From positions 1 to 53,968 of the forward strand of contig JAOXRX010000063.1 of assembly GCA_025800285.1 (NCBI GenBank): a stretch of 53,968 nt of DNA, written 5' to 3'. Positions within the stretch are counted from its first letter, which is position 1. Each line of letters starts with the position of its first letter. The stretch is from Alphaproteobacteria bacterium. GTDB lineage: Bacteria; Pseudomonadota; Alphaproteobacteria; JAOXRX01. Positions 42,120-50,765 of this stretch are shown here, one piece after another. The notes below the pieces were generated by a model that did no database searches, was not told the DNA's origin, and saw nothing but the letters and a program-made list of their open reading frames with translations. Position numbers and translations under genes: made by a program.

Positions 42120-42929
42120 ATGAATAAGAAAATCAAGTTTTACAAAATGCATGGATTAGGTAATGATTACATTTATTTTGATTGTATATCTGAAAAACTA
42201 CCTATAGAAAAAATAATTCAATCAACCATACAAGTCTCTAAAAGACATACAGGAATTGGATCTGATGGTATTGTTCTAATATTGCCTAGCGATAAAGCTG
42301 ATATAAAAATGAGAATGTTCAACAGCATTGATGGTAAAGAAGCAGAAATGTGTGGTAATGCTGTAAGGTGTGTTTCCTATTTAGCTAATAAATTAAATAT
42401 TACAAAAGAGGCAATGACTGTAGAAACAATACCAGGTATAATAAGTTCTGAAATTATAGAAGAAAATGTTAAAGTTAAAATGTTTTATCCACCAAAAGTA
42501 CAAGACCAAGAAATGCCTATTTCTTCTTGTGATAAAAATTTTGATTTTAATTATGTTGATGTTGGTAATCCTCATGCAGTTATAAGAGCAGAAAACATAG
42601 ATAAATTAGAAATAGAAAAATATGGCAAACCAATAGAAAACAATACGAACACTTTTCCTAATAAAACTAATGTAGAATTTTATGAAGAAATATCCAAAGG
42701 AATACTAAAAATGCGCGTTTGGGAAAGAGGCTCTGGAGAAACTATGGCTTGTGGAACTGGAGCTTGTGCGACAGCAGGAGCATACAGATTAAAGAACAAA
42801 GAATGTAATGAAATAACTGTAAAAATGCTTGGCGGAGATTTACAATTATTGTGGCAAGACAATAATTTTTATATGATTGGACCAGCAAAATTTGTTTTTG
42901 CAGGAGAAATTTATTTAGAAAACTTATAA
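42120..42929 (+). CDS. dapF: Diaminopimelate epimerase
   Basis: The 269-residue protein has the start FYKMHGLGNDY and the two catalytic cysteines in EAEMCGNAVRC (C78) and MACGTGACATAGA. It converts LL- to meso-diaminopimelate for peptidoglycan and lysine. The ribosome site AAGGAG precedes the ATG. An aminotransferase gene follows 15 bp downstream, probably the same pathway. Confidence 0.97.
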   Translation: MNKKIKFYKMHGLGNDYIYFDCISEKLPIEKIIQSTIQVSKRHTGIGSDGIVLILPSDKADIKMRMFNSIDGKEAEMCGNAVRCVSYLANKLNITKEAMTVETIPGIISSEIIEENVKVKMFYPPKVQDQEMPISSCDKNFDFNYVDVGNPHAVIRAENIDKLEIEKYGKPIENNTNTFPNKTNVEFYEEISKGILKMRVWERGSGETMACGTGACATAGAYRLKNKECNEITVKMLGGDLQLLWQDNNFYMIGPAKFVFAGEIYLENL

Positions 42930-42944
42930 AAAAGGGAAATTAAA

Positions 42945-44123
42945 ATGGAAATAAAATATTCAGACAAAATTAGCGGAGCATCAAAATATGCTTTTGCGGA
43001 AATTGACAAAAAAGTTATTCAACTAAAAGAACAAGGAGTAAAAGTAATAGACTTTGGTGTTGGCGACCCGACTACTCCTACTCCGAATTTCATAACATCA
43101 AAAATGAAGAAGCTAGTTAAAAAACATAATACATCTGGCTACCCTAGCTATATTGGTAGCAAAGATTATCGTGAAGCTTGTGCTAAATACATGAAAAAAG
43201 AATTTTCTATAGAGTTAAATCCAGAAACAGAAATTTGCTCTACAATTGGTTCAAAAGAAGCTGTCTTTCACTTCCCTCTAGGATTTATAAACCCAAGAGA
43301 TTTAGTAATATGCCCTACTCCTGGATATCCTCCTTATAGAACTGGGACTCAATTTGCAGGAGGCATTGTTTATAACACCCCTCTTTTAGAAGAAAATAAT
43401 TTCCTAATAGATTATGAAAAAATCCCAGCTGACATAGCAGAAAAAGCTAAAATAATTTGGATAAATTATCCTAACTCTCCAACTGGAGTATCTGCTCCAG
43501 ATGAATGGACAAAAGGATTAATCGAATGGGCTGCAAAAAATAACATAATAATAGCCTCAGATGAAGGTTGCTATATAGATATATTTTTCAAAGAAAAACA
43601 AAACAGTATTTTAAAATTTAAAAAAGAAGGTATCATAACTTTTTATTCTTTATCAAAAAGAAATAATATGACTGGATACAGAGTTGGCTTCGTTGCTGGA
43701 GATGAAAAAATCATATCTGGATTTAAAAAAGTTAAAACAAATATAGATTCTGGAACTCCTGATTTTGTTCAAGAGGCAGCAATAATTGCTTTACAAGATA
43801 ATAAACATGCTGAAATAATGAGAAAAGAATATGAAGAAAAAAGAAATTTAATCATAGAAGCTCTATCTTCAAAAGGTTTAGAAGCTCCTAAAGGAGATGC
43901 TACTTTTTATTTATGGCAAAAAGCTCCTAATGGCATGACTGGGATAGAATTAGCTGAAAAACTAATAGAAATTGGCATAGTGGTTACACCAGGTAGCGCT
44001 ATATCTTCAAAGACAGTTGATGATATAGATCCAGGAGAAAGGTTTGTTCGTTTTGCTTTAGTGCCTAAAATGGAAGAGGTTAAAGAAGCTGTTAGAAGAA
44101 TTAAATCTAACTTAGAGATATAA
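42945..44123 (+). CDS. Class I/II aminotransferase, probable diaminopimelate aminotransferase
   Basis: The 392-residue PLP enzyme has the fold-type I pattern: GVGDPTTPTP near the start, WINYPNSPTGVSAP, IIASDEGCYID and the PLP lysine in FYSLSKRNNMTGYRVGF. Co-transcription with dapF, 15 bp away, suggests a diaminopimelate role, either LL-diaminopimelate aminotransferase (DapL-like) or succinyl-diaminopimelate aminotransferase (DapC). The sequence alone does not settle which. If DapL, the succinylase genes dapD and dapE would not be needed. Confidence 0.85.
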   Translation: MEIKYSDKISGASKYAFAEIDKKVIQLKEQGVKVIDFGVGDPTTPTPNFITSKMKKLVKKHNTSGYPSYIGSKDYREACAKYMKKEFSIELNPETEICSTIGSKEAVFHFPLGFINPRDLVICPTPGYPPYRTGTQFAGGIVYNTPLLEENNFLIDYEKIPADIAEKAKIIWINYPNSPTGVSAPDEWTKGLIEWAAKNNIIIASDEGCYIDIFFKEKQNSILKFKKEGIITFYSLSKRNNMTGYRVGFVAGDEKIISGFKKVKTNIDSGTPDFVQEAAIIALQDNKHAEIMRKEYEEKRNLIIEALSSKGLEAPKGDATFYLWQKAPNGMTGIELAEKLIEIGIVVTPGSAISSKTVDDIDPGERFVRFALVPKMEEVKEAVRRIKSNLEI

Positions 44124-44333
44124 AAAAATTGCATTATTTACTAACTCGTGGCATGAAAATTCCACAGGGAATAGATGAGTAAATTTTGCTATAGAGTGAG
44201 ATTTCAATCATATATTCTCCTTAGAATAGCTAAAAGCAACCAATAACAACTCTTATATATTTTTGTTGCAATAAATAACTATATAGTCTATACATATGGA
44301 ACATTTTAAAGTAAATAAAGAAAGGATTTTTAC

Positions 44334-44885
44334 ATGGATGCTATCGAAATGTTAAAAGAAAGAAGAAGTATTCGTAAATTTACAGACGAAAAAGTAAGTA
44401 AAGAAACAATGAAAGAAATCATAGAGATAAGTAGATTCGCCCCATCTTGGGCAAATTTTCAAGTAGCTAGATACACTCTTATTGAAAACGAAGAAACAAT
44501 CAAACAACTTGCTCATGACGGTGTTAAAGGATTCGTTTATAACATCGGCACACTAGAAAAAGCAAAAGGAGTTGCTGTATTAAGTTATGTAAAAGGTAAA
44601 AGTGGCAGTATTGAAAAATACGGCATTAAAAATGACTCTGAAGAAAACCCTTGGGAAATATTTGATGCAGGAATTGCTTGTCAAACATTTTGTTTAGCGG
44701 CTCATGCTAAAGGAGTTGGGACTGTAGTTTTAGGAGTTATTGATGACAAAAAAATTGCAGACATAGTAAAACTACCTGAGAATGAAAATGTAGCGGCTCT
44801 TATTGTTTATGGATATCCTAAAGGAGATCATCCAAAAGCGACTCCAAGAAAAGCAGCTGAAGAAATAATGAGATATTTGGATTAA
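44334..44885 (+). CDS. Nitroreductase-family FMN oxidoreductase
   Basis: The 183-residue protein starts with the FMN-binding RRSIRKFTDEKV, followed by RFAPSWANFQ. It has the central GIACQTFCLAAHAKGVGT and ends with ALIVYGYPKGDHP, the full small nitroreductase pattern. Such enzymes reduce nitro compounds, quinones or flavins; the true substrate is unknown. AAAGGA lies 5 nt before the ATG. Monocistronic with a strong terminator. Confidence 0.92.
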   Translation: MDAIEMLKERRSIRKFTDEKVSKETMKEIIEISRFAPSWANFQVARYTLIENEETIKQLAHDGVKGFVYNIGTLEKAKGVAVLSYVKGKSGSIEKYGIKNDSEENPWEIFDAGIACQTFCLAAHAKGVGTVVLGVIDDKKIADIVKLPENENVAALIVYGYPKGDHPKATPRKAAEEIMRYLD

Positions 44886-44901
44886 TCTAATTAAAAACAT
44901 A

Positions 44902-44927
44902 GGGAGCAGAAATCGCTCCCTTTTTTT
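44902..44927 (+). terminator. Intrinsic terminator of the nitroreductase gene
   Basis: GGGAGC (44902-44907) pairs with GCTCCC (44915-44920), followed by seven T residues. Confidence 0.85.
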
Positions 44928-44953
44928 ACAAAAGTTTAAGTTAAAAATAAATC

Positions 44954-44982
44954 TTGCTTTTTTTGCAAAACTAAAGTATATT
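44954..44982 (+). promoter_or_regulatory. Promoter of tRNA-Arg
   Basis: TTGCTT (44954-44959), 17 bp, TATATT (44977-44982); the start would fall a few bases before the tRNA. Confidence 0.55.
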
Positions 44983-44994
44983 GCTTGAAACAAG

Positions 44995-45071
<77 letters not shown>

Positions 45072-45074
45072 TAT

Positions 45075-45104
45075 AAAAAGATGTCCCTTTTGGGACATCT
45101 TTTT
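45075..45104 (+). terminator. Intrinsic terminator of tRNA-Arg
   Basis: AAAAAGATGTCCC (45075-45087) pairs with GGGACATCTTTTT (45092-45104). Confidence 0.85.
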
Positions 45105-45206
45105 GTATAATATATCTAGAAGATTTGAACCTGACAAAGAGATTTAATAATAAATAAATTTGATTATTTCTATTACACTCAAATATATTTATATATAATT
45201 TTGTCA

Positions 45207-45464
45207 TTACATTTCACAAATCTTTTTTTCATCATGCCAAATCCAATTATATTTTTGACAGTTTTCTTGATTTATAGTAATTAAACCGTATTCTGTATTT
45301 AATTCTAACCCTTCTTTACAATATCCAGAGTCAAGACAAGAATCTATATTTAACCAATTCCAAATTAAAAAAGATAATATAACTATTATTAAAGGGATAA
45401 AAATTTCTTTTCTATTATTTATTAAGATATTCACAAATCTGTTTTTCTTCATTCCAAATACCAT
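45207..45464 (-). CDS. Small membrane protein with C-x13-C motif, paralogue of its upstream neighbour
   Basis: The protein has up to 85 residues and one membrane segment (about 20-38). Its C-terminal domain carries Cys residues, ending NWIWHDEKKICEM with C-x13-C. The same ending, spacing included, occurs in the 56-residue peptide encoded upstream, with which this ORF overlaps by 50 bp in another frame. ATG 45464, ATG 45452 or a GTG further in are all possible starts, and none has a strong ribosome site. Function unknown. A disulfide in the periplasm is plausible. Confidence 0.5.
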   Translation of the reverse strand: MVFGMKKNRFVNILINNRKEIFIPLIIVILSFLIWNWLNIDSCLDSGYCKEGLELNTEYGLITINQENCQKYNWIWHDEKKICEM

Positions 45465-45585
45465 TCCTATCTATACAAGAGTAATTATCATCAAATAAAG
45501 CTTCACTAACAGCCCAATTTATAAAAAATAAAATAGTACCAACAAAACCTATAATTATAAAAATATATTGAATGGTTCTTATCAT
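45415..45585 (-). CDS. Small membrane peptide with C-x13-C motif, 56 residues
   Basis: The peptide has one membrane segment (about 5-24) and a short outer domain ending SCIDRNGIWNEEKQICEYLNK-like sequence, with C-x13-C and the shared pattern IWxxEKxICE. It is paralogous to the overlapping downstream gene. Its stop lies inside that gene, which suggests tandem duplication followed by overlap. Function unknown. Confidence 0.5.
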   Translation of the reverse strand: MIRTIQYIFIIIGFVGTILFFINWAVSEALFDDNYSCIDRNGIWNEEKQICEYLNK

Positions 45586-45588
45586 AAT

Positions 45589-45687
45589 TTAGCTTCCTGA
45601 TAATGTATATGTTATTAAAGATATTATTATCATAGAATAAAAAACTCCTAAAATAAAAAATAGCCATTTAAATATAAATTTAATCAT
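45589..45687 (-). CDS. Single-segment membrane peptide, 32 residues
   Basis: The peptide is almost entirely hydrophobic (MIKFIFKWLFFILGVFYSMI...), with two basic residues at the N-terminus. It sits 3 bp before the 56-residue peptide and about 40 bp after the 121-residue gene on the same strand. Its small size makes the call tentative. Confidence 0.35.
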   Translation of the reverse strand: MIKFIFKWLFFILGVFYSMIIISLITYTLSGS

Positions 45688-45726
45688 AATGGTATGATAT
45701 GGATAAATAAAAGCTTTGTCAATTAT

Positions 45727-46092
45727 TTATTTCCATAAAACTTCTCTTCTTCCTTTTGTATTAGCTTTAAAATCTTCCTTTGCATCTTTATAAACTTCTT
45801 TTATTGATTTTCCTTTATTTATGACTTGATCTAACCCTTCTGATACTTCTCTGTATAAACTTAATATATGAGACATAACATATCCATCAAAACCTCTTTC
45901 AGTTGCTTGATGATTAGCTCTTGTATGATAAAATTTATCATTCTGTCTTTTCTCTTTTAACTCTAACATATTTCTCATAAAATCCCCCATAGCATTATCC
46001 CATGTTGCGATTTCTTTGTTAAAATCTTCCATAAGCTGATTAAAAATAATCCTAAAATCTTTTTTAATTCCATCTTCATATATTTTTATCAT
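45727..46092 (-). CDS. Hypothetical protein with YHxxANxxAxxRG-like motif
   Basis: The 121-residue charged helical protein contains FYHTRANHQATERGFDGY and later REVSEGLDQV and KANTKGRREV. The order H-x3-N-x2-A-x2-RG followed by an RE and GR ending recalls small proteins found at the ends of phage and polymorphic-toxin loci, where Cys usually replaces the second His. Firm family assignment is not possible by eye. It lies 2 bp after the 97-residue gene. Confidence 0.6.
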   Translation of the reverse strand: MIKIYEDGIKKDFRIIFNQLMEDFNKEIATWDNAMGDFMRNMLELKEKRQNDKFYHTRANHQATERGFDGYVMSHILSLYREVSEGLDQVINKGKSIKEVYKDAKEDFKANTKGRREVLWK

Positions 46093-46094
46093 AT

Positions 46095-46388
46095 CTATAC
46101 CTCCAAGTTCTCTAATTCTTTTTTCAATTGCTCTATCTTGTTTTTCATATCCATTACAGCAGCACCTAAATCTTCTAAAGTTGCAATATCATGTTCACAG
46201 TTTTCGCATATTTCATGGTCAACTGGTTCAAGCCAACAATCACAATTAGGATGTATAGGTAAATCAGGAGCTTCTTTTAAAGTTTTAAATTCTTTCCCAT
46301 TATGAGCCATGCATTTATCACAGATGTTATCTCCTTCTGCATGATATATCCACTTTTTAATTTTATTTTCTTTTTCATTATTTGACAT
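46095..46388 (-). CDS. Small zinc-ribbon-like protein resembling a phage Mu gpF C-terminus
   Basis: In this 97-residue protein, residues about 20-55 hold CDKCMAHNGKEF and later PIHPNCDCWLEPV. This is the Cys/His pattern seen at the C-terminus of phage minor head proteins, followed by a second CxxC (CENCEHD) and a coiled coil (about 70-97). A metal site is likely. It may be a phage fragment kept for a new use, since the flanking genes are intact. Confidence 0.65.
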   Translation of the reverse strand: MSNNEKENKIKKWIYHAEGDNICDKCMAHNGKEFKTLKEAPDLPIHPNCDCWLEPVDHEICENCEHDIATLEDLGAAVMDMKNKIEQLKKELENLEV

Positions 46389-46931
46389 TTATAAAGACTC
46401 CTTATGATTTAAATTTTTAGATATTTCTTTAATTTCTTTTTCTGGATTTACTCTTTTATCTCTACATGATTTAGCATAAGCATTATTAAAAGCTCCTGTT
46501 CGGATTGATTTTTTAATTATATACAAAGAATAAGATTTACAAATTCTTCTTAAAGTGGCTTTTGTTATGCCACCGAAAACACCATCTTCCTTAATCTTAT
46601 TTTTTTCTTTGATAGAACTATCTTTAGAATACTTATTTAAAATATTTAAACCTCTTTGAAAATCTTTTATACATTGTTCTTTACCAACCCTCTTTGAGTG
46701 AGATTGTAAAAATTCATTTAAATCAGAAATCTTCTCTTCTAGTGATAATTCTTGATTAAACTCAAAATTAGTTGTTTTATCTTTTTTTATTTCCGGTTTT
46801 TTAATTTCTTTTGGTTTTATTTTAGGTTTTTCTTCAATTCCATATTGTTTTTTCAAAAAAGCCTTAACCTCTTGCTCAAAAAGGTGCTTTTTATAAGCCT
46901 TTTTGATATTTTCATAATTAAAAGTTATCAT
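46389..46931 (-). CDS. Protein with a peptidoglycan-binding-like motif
   Basis: The 180-residue protein has a Lys/Pro/Glu-rich linker at about 34-52. The C-terminal half has KEDGVFGGITKATLRRI, like the DGxFGxxTxxAL motif of PG_binding_1 domains. A helical region (RTGAFNNAYAKSCRDKR) follows. No signal peptide is seen, so export would need another route such as lysis or a secretion system. It is the first gene of a run of six on the minus strand. GGAG lies about 9 nt before the ATG. Confidence 0.6.
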   Translation of the reverse strand: MITFNYENIKKAYKKHLFEQEVKAFLKKQYGIEEKPKIKPKEIKKPEIKKDKTTNFEFNQELSLEEKISDLNEFLQSHSKRVGKEQCIKDFQRGLNILNKYSKDSSIKEKNKIKEDGVFGGITKATLRRICKSYSLYIIKKSIRTGAFNNAYAKSCRDKRVNPEKEIKEISKNLNHKESL

Positions 46932-46946
46932 TGTGTTTTACTCCAT

Positions 46947-46973
46947 AAAAAAAGCCCGAGCTTTCGCTCGAGC
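46947..46973 (-). terminator. Intrinsic terminator between promoter and first gene of the cassette
   Basis: On the minus strand GCTCGAGC, GAAA loop, GCTCGGGC (46954-46973), then seven T residues (46947-46953). It lies after the promoter at 46999-47027 and before the ATG at 46931. It can end the ABC-F gene transcript and also attenuate the cassette. Confidence 0.78.
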
Positions 46974-46998
46974 ATAGTTATTCGTTTTTCTATTTATT

Positions 46999-47027
46999 TT
47001 TATAGGATAAAATTCCTTTAAAGTCAA
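46999..47027 (-). promoter_or_regulatory. Near-consensus promoter of the small-gene cassette
   Basis: On the minus strand TTGACT (47022-47027), 17 bp, TATAAA (46999-47004). The start near 46992 would be about 20 bases before the terminator hairpin. Confidence 0.65.
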
Positions 47028-47135
47028 GTTTTTTCGCAAAAAAATTTCCACCATGGGAGCTTTTTACCTAATGATTCGTATGACAGCAAATATTATATCT
47101 AATATATAGAATAACCCTAAACTAAGTAAAAAGAA

Positions 47136-48620
47136 CTACTCTTTCCAGCCGACCTTTTCTAAAAAGTCTGCATAACTACCATTGAAAACTGTTACTTTAT
47201 TGTCATCAAAAACTATCAATTTTGTTGCTAAATGATGTAAAAACATCTCATTATGAGTAATTATCACAACACCACCTCTAAAGCTATCAATTGCCGCAAT
47301 AAGAGAATCACATGAATCCGCATCAAGATGATTTGTAGGTTCATCGAGCATTAATAAATTAGTTTTATTTAATAAGATTTTACCCAATGAGACCCTACTC
47401 TTTTCACCACCAGATAAAACAGAGATTTTTTTCTTAGCTAATTCTCCAGAGAATAACATTGCTCCTGCAGTATTATATGCTTCTGTATTAGTAATTCCTC
47501 CTCGAGCTGTTAATAGCTCCTCTATTATATCATTTTGAGGATTTAATCTCTGAACATTAGTTTGTCCAAAATAGCTAAGTTTGCATTTATCGTGATAAGA
47601 TACTTCTCCTGATATAGGAGTTAGCTCTCCAACCAGCAACCTCATAAGAGTTGACTTACCTTTACCATTTTTCCCAACGATACAAACTCTATCTTCTTTA
47701 GATATATGCAGAGATAAGTTCTTTATTAGCAATTCCTCTTCCGAGTATCCAAATGTCAAATCTTTAAACTTCATAAGATTTCTTGCAGGAAATTCCTCTT
47801 CATTAAAAGAGAATCCTATTGTTTTTATTAATTGTAACTCTTCTTTTTTTCCCATTTTATCAAGCATTTTGATTCTTGACTGAACTCGAGAAGCAAGCTT
47901 TGCTTTTGATCTAAATCGATTAATAAACTTCTCTATTTCTTCTCGTTTTTTAGCTTCATTTTTTGCCTGTCTTTGATATACTTCTTCTTCAAGAGCTATT
48001 TGCTCGTAAAGTTTAATTGTATCACCTTTGCATTTGACAATATTACTTCTATGTATCGCCATAGAGTGAGTTGTTATACTGTTCATAATATTTCTATCAT
48101 GAGTAATTATTATTAACTCATTTGGCCATTTTTTCAAGAATGAGACCAGCCACCTAACCGAGATAATATCCAAATAGTTTGTTGGCTCATCTAGAAGTAA
48201 TAAGTCTGGTTCTCCTGCTAAAACCTTAGCTAAATTAAGTCTAACTTGAAAACCTCCGGAGAATTCTTTAGGATCTCTTTGAAAGTCTTCTATAGAAAAA
48301 CCTAGACCAGATAATATTTTTTCAACTTTCCACTCATTCCACCATTCTTCTTCTGGCAGGCCTAAACATGCCTCCTCTAAAACCGTATCTTTGGTGAAAT
48401 TTAAATGTTGCTCTAGATAACCAATCTTATAACCAGATGAAATACTTATATCTCCATCATGATTATCTATCTTTTCAGTTAATATCTTAAAAAGAGTAGA
48501 TTTCCCCGAGCCATTAAGCCCTGCTAATCCAATTCTTTCTTTAGGATTTATCTCAAAAGAGGCATTATCAAAAATACATTGATCTCCAAATTTCAAGTCT
48601 AAATTTTTAACTCTAATCAT
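47136..48620 (-). CDS. ABC-F family ATP-binding protein
   Basis: The 494-residue protein holds two ABC ATPase domains and no membrane segments. The first has GLNGSGKST, FSGGFQVR and LLLLDEPTNYLD; the second has GKNGKGKST, LSGGEKSR and LLMLDEPTNHLD. The linker (about 205-290) is basic and helical, as in ABC-F factors that work on the ribosome (EttA, Uup, YbiT types or antibiotic-resistance relatives). The subfamily is not assigned here; FSGGFQVRL and the general layout recall YbiT. Confidence 0.92.
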   Translation of the reverse strand: MIRVKNLDLKFGDQCIFDNASFEINPKERIGLAGLNGSGKSTLFKILTEKIDNHDGDISISSGYKIGYLEQHLNFTKDTVLEEACLGLPEEEWWNEWKVEKILSGLGFSIEDFQRDPKEFSGGFQVRLNLAKVLAGEPDLLLLDEPTNYLDIISVRWLVSFLKKWPNELIIITHDRNIMNSITTHSMAIHRSNIVKCKGDTIKLYEQIALEEEVYQRQAKNEAKKREEIEKFINRFRSKAKLASRVQSRIKMLDKMGKKEELQLIKTIGFSFNEEEFPARNLMKFKDLTFGYSEEELLIKNLSLHISKEDRVCIVGKNGKGKSTLMRLLVGELTPISGEVSYHDKCKLSYFGQTNVQRLNPQNDIIEELLTARGGITNTEAYNTAGAMLFSGELAKKKISVLSGGEKSRVSLGKILLNKTNLLMLDEPTNHLDADSCDSLIAAIDSFRGGVVIITHNEMFLHHLATKLIVFDDNKVTVFNGSYADFLEKVGWKE

Positions 48621-48759
48621 ATTGCTTCGCTTTCTTTGTTTTATAGACTATATAAACCATAACTATGCATTTTGCAAGAGCTCCGAGGACAATAATGCAA
48701 ATTAAAACTTGACAAAATAGGAAAAATATCCTTCTTATAATTTAAAAATAATAAATTGA

Positions 48760-50079
48760 TTAAATACTTAAACCATCTTGTTTTTTTGTAGCCATACTTG
48801 TTAAAACTCTAGGGTTATTGTGTCCAAAAATTCTATCCGCCTCTAGTGTTAGCCCCTTACCAACACTTCCAAACAAATCAGCATCTATTATTTTAGAGTT
48901 TGGAAACTCTTTAATTACAATATTTCTTAAAGCTGGTATAGAAGAAGACCCCCCCGTGAATAAAATGGCATCAATTTCTTCCGCATCTAAGTTTGAATCT
49001 TGTAATGTATATAAAACTTCTTGTTTAATTTTATTAAGATCTTTTAAAATATTTTTTTCAAAATCCTCTCTTTTAACATTGACTTTTAATTTTTTTTCAA
49101 CAAAACCTAAATCAATATTAGTGATTTCATTTGAAGATAAAGATATCTTAGCTTTATCAGCCTTCATGAATATTTGGTATCCTTGTTCTTTATCTATAAT
49201 CTTATAAAACCTTTCAATTTTTTCAGGTTCTAAAGCCAAATAAGTCATTCTACCAAAATTATCTTCATGACCATGAGCCTCCCCTATAGTAGACCATTTT
49301 GATAAATTAATAAATGGAGCAGTAGGAATTGAACTCTTTTCTTTTTTAGTTGGATATTTATAACATTCTGTATTATATCCAAATAAAGGAGCTATTGAAT
49401 TTAAGTTTAAGGAAGCTGTAAAGTCGACTCCACCTAACCTGAACCCTCTATTAGCTAAAACATCTCCTCTCCTATCTTCTTTTAAAAATCCATTTGGAGA
49501 AACTTTTACTACAGAAAAATCAGATGTTCCACCACCTATATCAACTATTAACACATTTTCATTACATTTAACACTTCTTTCATAATTTAAAGCAGCAGCT
49601 ATAGGCTCATACTGAAATGCTATTTGATCAAAACCGATAGATTCTAAAATTTCTTTTAAATCATTTTCCGTTTTTTTATCTTTTTCTAAACTTTTATCGT
49701 TGAAATGTACAGGTCTACCAACTACAACACTAGTTAACTTATTACCAATTGATTTTTCAGCATTTTCTTTCATGTTTTCTAAAAATAATTTAATTACATA
49801 TTTTAAAGAAAGAGAATTATATCCTATCATAGTCCTCACATCTAAAATATCATCGCTTAATATTCTTTTTATATATCTCATAAGCCTTCCGGTTGGATCC
49901 TTAACAAATTCATCTATAGCATCCTGTCCAAATAATCTTTCATTTTTTTTAAACAATATAGCACTAGGTATTATAGATGATGTATTTTGTAAATTAGGGA
50001 AATAAGCCTTCCCATCTTTAATTACTCCTAAAGTAGAATTAGATGTACCAAAATCTAACCCACAAACATTTTTACTCAT
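48760..50079 (-). CDS. Hsp70-family chaperone, YegD-like
   Basis: The 439-residue protein shows the actin-like ATPase pattern: CGLDFGTSNSTLGV (phosphate 1), VVVGRPVHFND, FQYEPIAAALNYE, VDIGGGTSDFSVVKV (phosphate 2) and LFTGGSSSIPALR (adenosine). The substrate-binding half of DnaK is missing, as in YegD proteins. Its role is unclear, perhaps a specialised chaperone. A fragment of a second, different Hsp70 of the same type lies at 53372-53524. The gene has no DnaJ or GrpE neighbour. Confidence 0.92.
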   Translation of the reverse strand: MSKNVCGLDFGTSNSTLGVIKDGKAYFPNLQNTSSIIPSAILFKKNERLFGQDAIDEFVKDPTGRLMRYIKRILSDDILDVRTMIGYNSLSLKYVIKLFLENMKENAEKSIGNKLTSVVVGRPVHFNDKSLEKDKKTENDLKEILESIGFDQIAFQYEPIAAALNYERSVKCNENVLIVDIGGGTSDFSVVKVSPNGFLKEDRRGDVLANRGFRLGGVDFTASLNLNSIAPLFGYNTECYKYPTKKEKSSIPTAPFINLSKWSTIGEAHGHEDNFGRMTYLALEPEKIERFYKIIDKEQGYQIFMKADKAKISLSSNEITNIDLGFVEKKLKVNVKREDFEKNILKDLNKIKQEVLYTLQDSNLDAEEIDAILFTGGSSSIPALRNIVIKEFPNSKIIDADLFGSVGKGLTLEADRIFGHNNPRVLTSMATKKQDGLSI

Positions 50080-50183
50080 AACCCAACCTCATTTTAATTT
50101 CACACAGATTGATTCTAACATAACTTCCTAAATCTGTCAATTTACACAAAAATATCATAAAACCTTTTTTATATTATATAATA

Positions 50184-50765
50184 TTAATTCAGATTACATC
50201 TAGGAAACACTTCTCTATTTTTACTTTTAAAATTATTTAAATCCTCTGCTGATGCAATTTGCTCAATAAAACAAGAAGCTTTATTAACAATCTCTTTTAT
50301 ATTTCCCCTAGAGATAACTAAAACTGACTTTCTTTTACAAAAAGAAAAAGATTTTAAATCATCTTTTATTCTTTTATTTATTTCAACTTCTTTATCACCT
50401 CTTAATTTTAATCTTTTAATTAACTCTTCTACAGGAGGTTTTAGGTATATATAATGTATATTATCTAAATTAGAATCCTCCAATTCCTTAGCTCCATTAT
50501 CATCTAAAATTAAAATTTTATTTTTCATACATTGTTTACTAACACCATATTTTTTTTCACCTATATTTTTCTTTAAGAATAAATTAGGGTTCTTATTAAA
50601 ATCTTCAGCTGATATAAACTTATAATCCACGCCATCAACTTCTCCTTTTCTAGGAGATCTAGTAGTATAACCTAAGCATTTAGATAAAAATAAATGCTCT
50701 TTTAATAAAGAATTTCTTAAAGTTGTTTTACCACTTCCTGTTAATCCCTGGATAACTAATATCAT
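50184..50765 (-). CDS. Guanylate-kinase-like P-loop protein
   Basis: The 193-residue protein has the P-loop GLTGSGKTT and the guanylate-kinase motif GYTTRSPRKGEVDGVDYKFI. YGVS and a lid region with RLKLRGD follow. It is probably a nucleotide kinase, but a housekeeping gmk usually has SGPSGAGKST and stands near rpoZ, so this is likely a diverged, accessory copy. Its ATG touches the Nudix stop (TAAATG), so the two are translated together. Confidence 0.82.
   Translation of the reverse strand: MILVIQGLTGSGKTTLRNSLLKEHLFLSKCLGYTTRSPRKGEVDGVDYKFISAEDFNKNPNLFLKKNIGEKKYGVSKQCMKNKILILDDNGAKELEDSNLDNIHYIYLKPPVEELIKRLKLRGDKEVEINKRIKDDLKSFSFCKRKSVLVISRGNIKEIVNKASCFIEQIASAEDLNNFKSKNREVFPRCNLN

Noticed and set aside
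44124-44333. Riboswitch or regulatory RNA before the nitroreductase gene
   Set aside because: Only weak, scattered pairings and no terminator-antiterminator pattern. I see nothing specific in this gap.
45072-46931. Element inserted at tRNA-Arg
   Set aside because: No second copy of the tRNA-Arg 3' end and no integrase gene were found to the right, so insertion at this tRNA is not supported.
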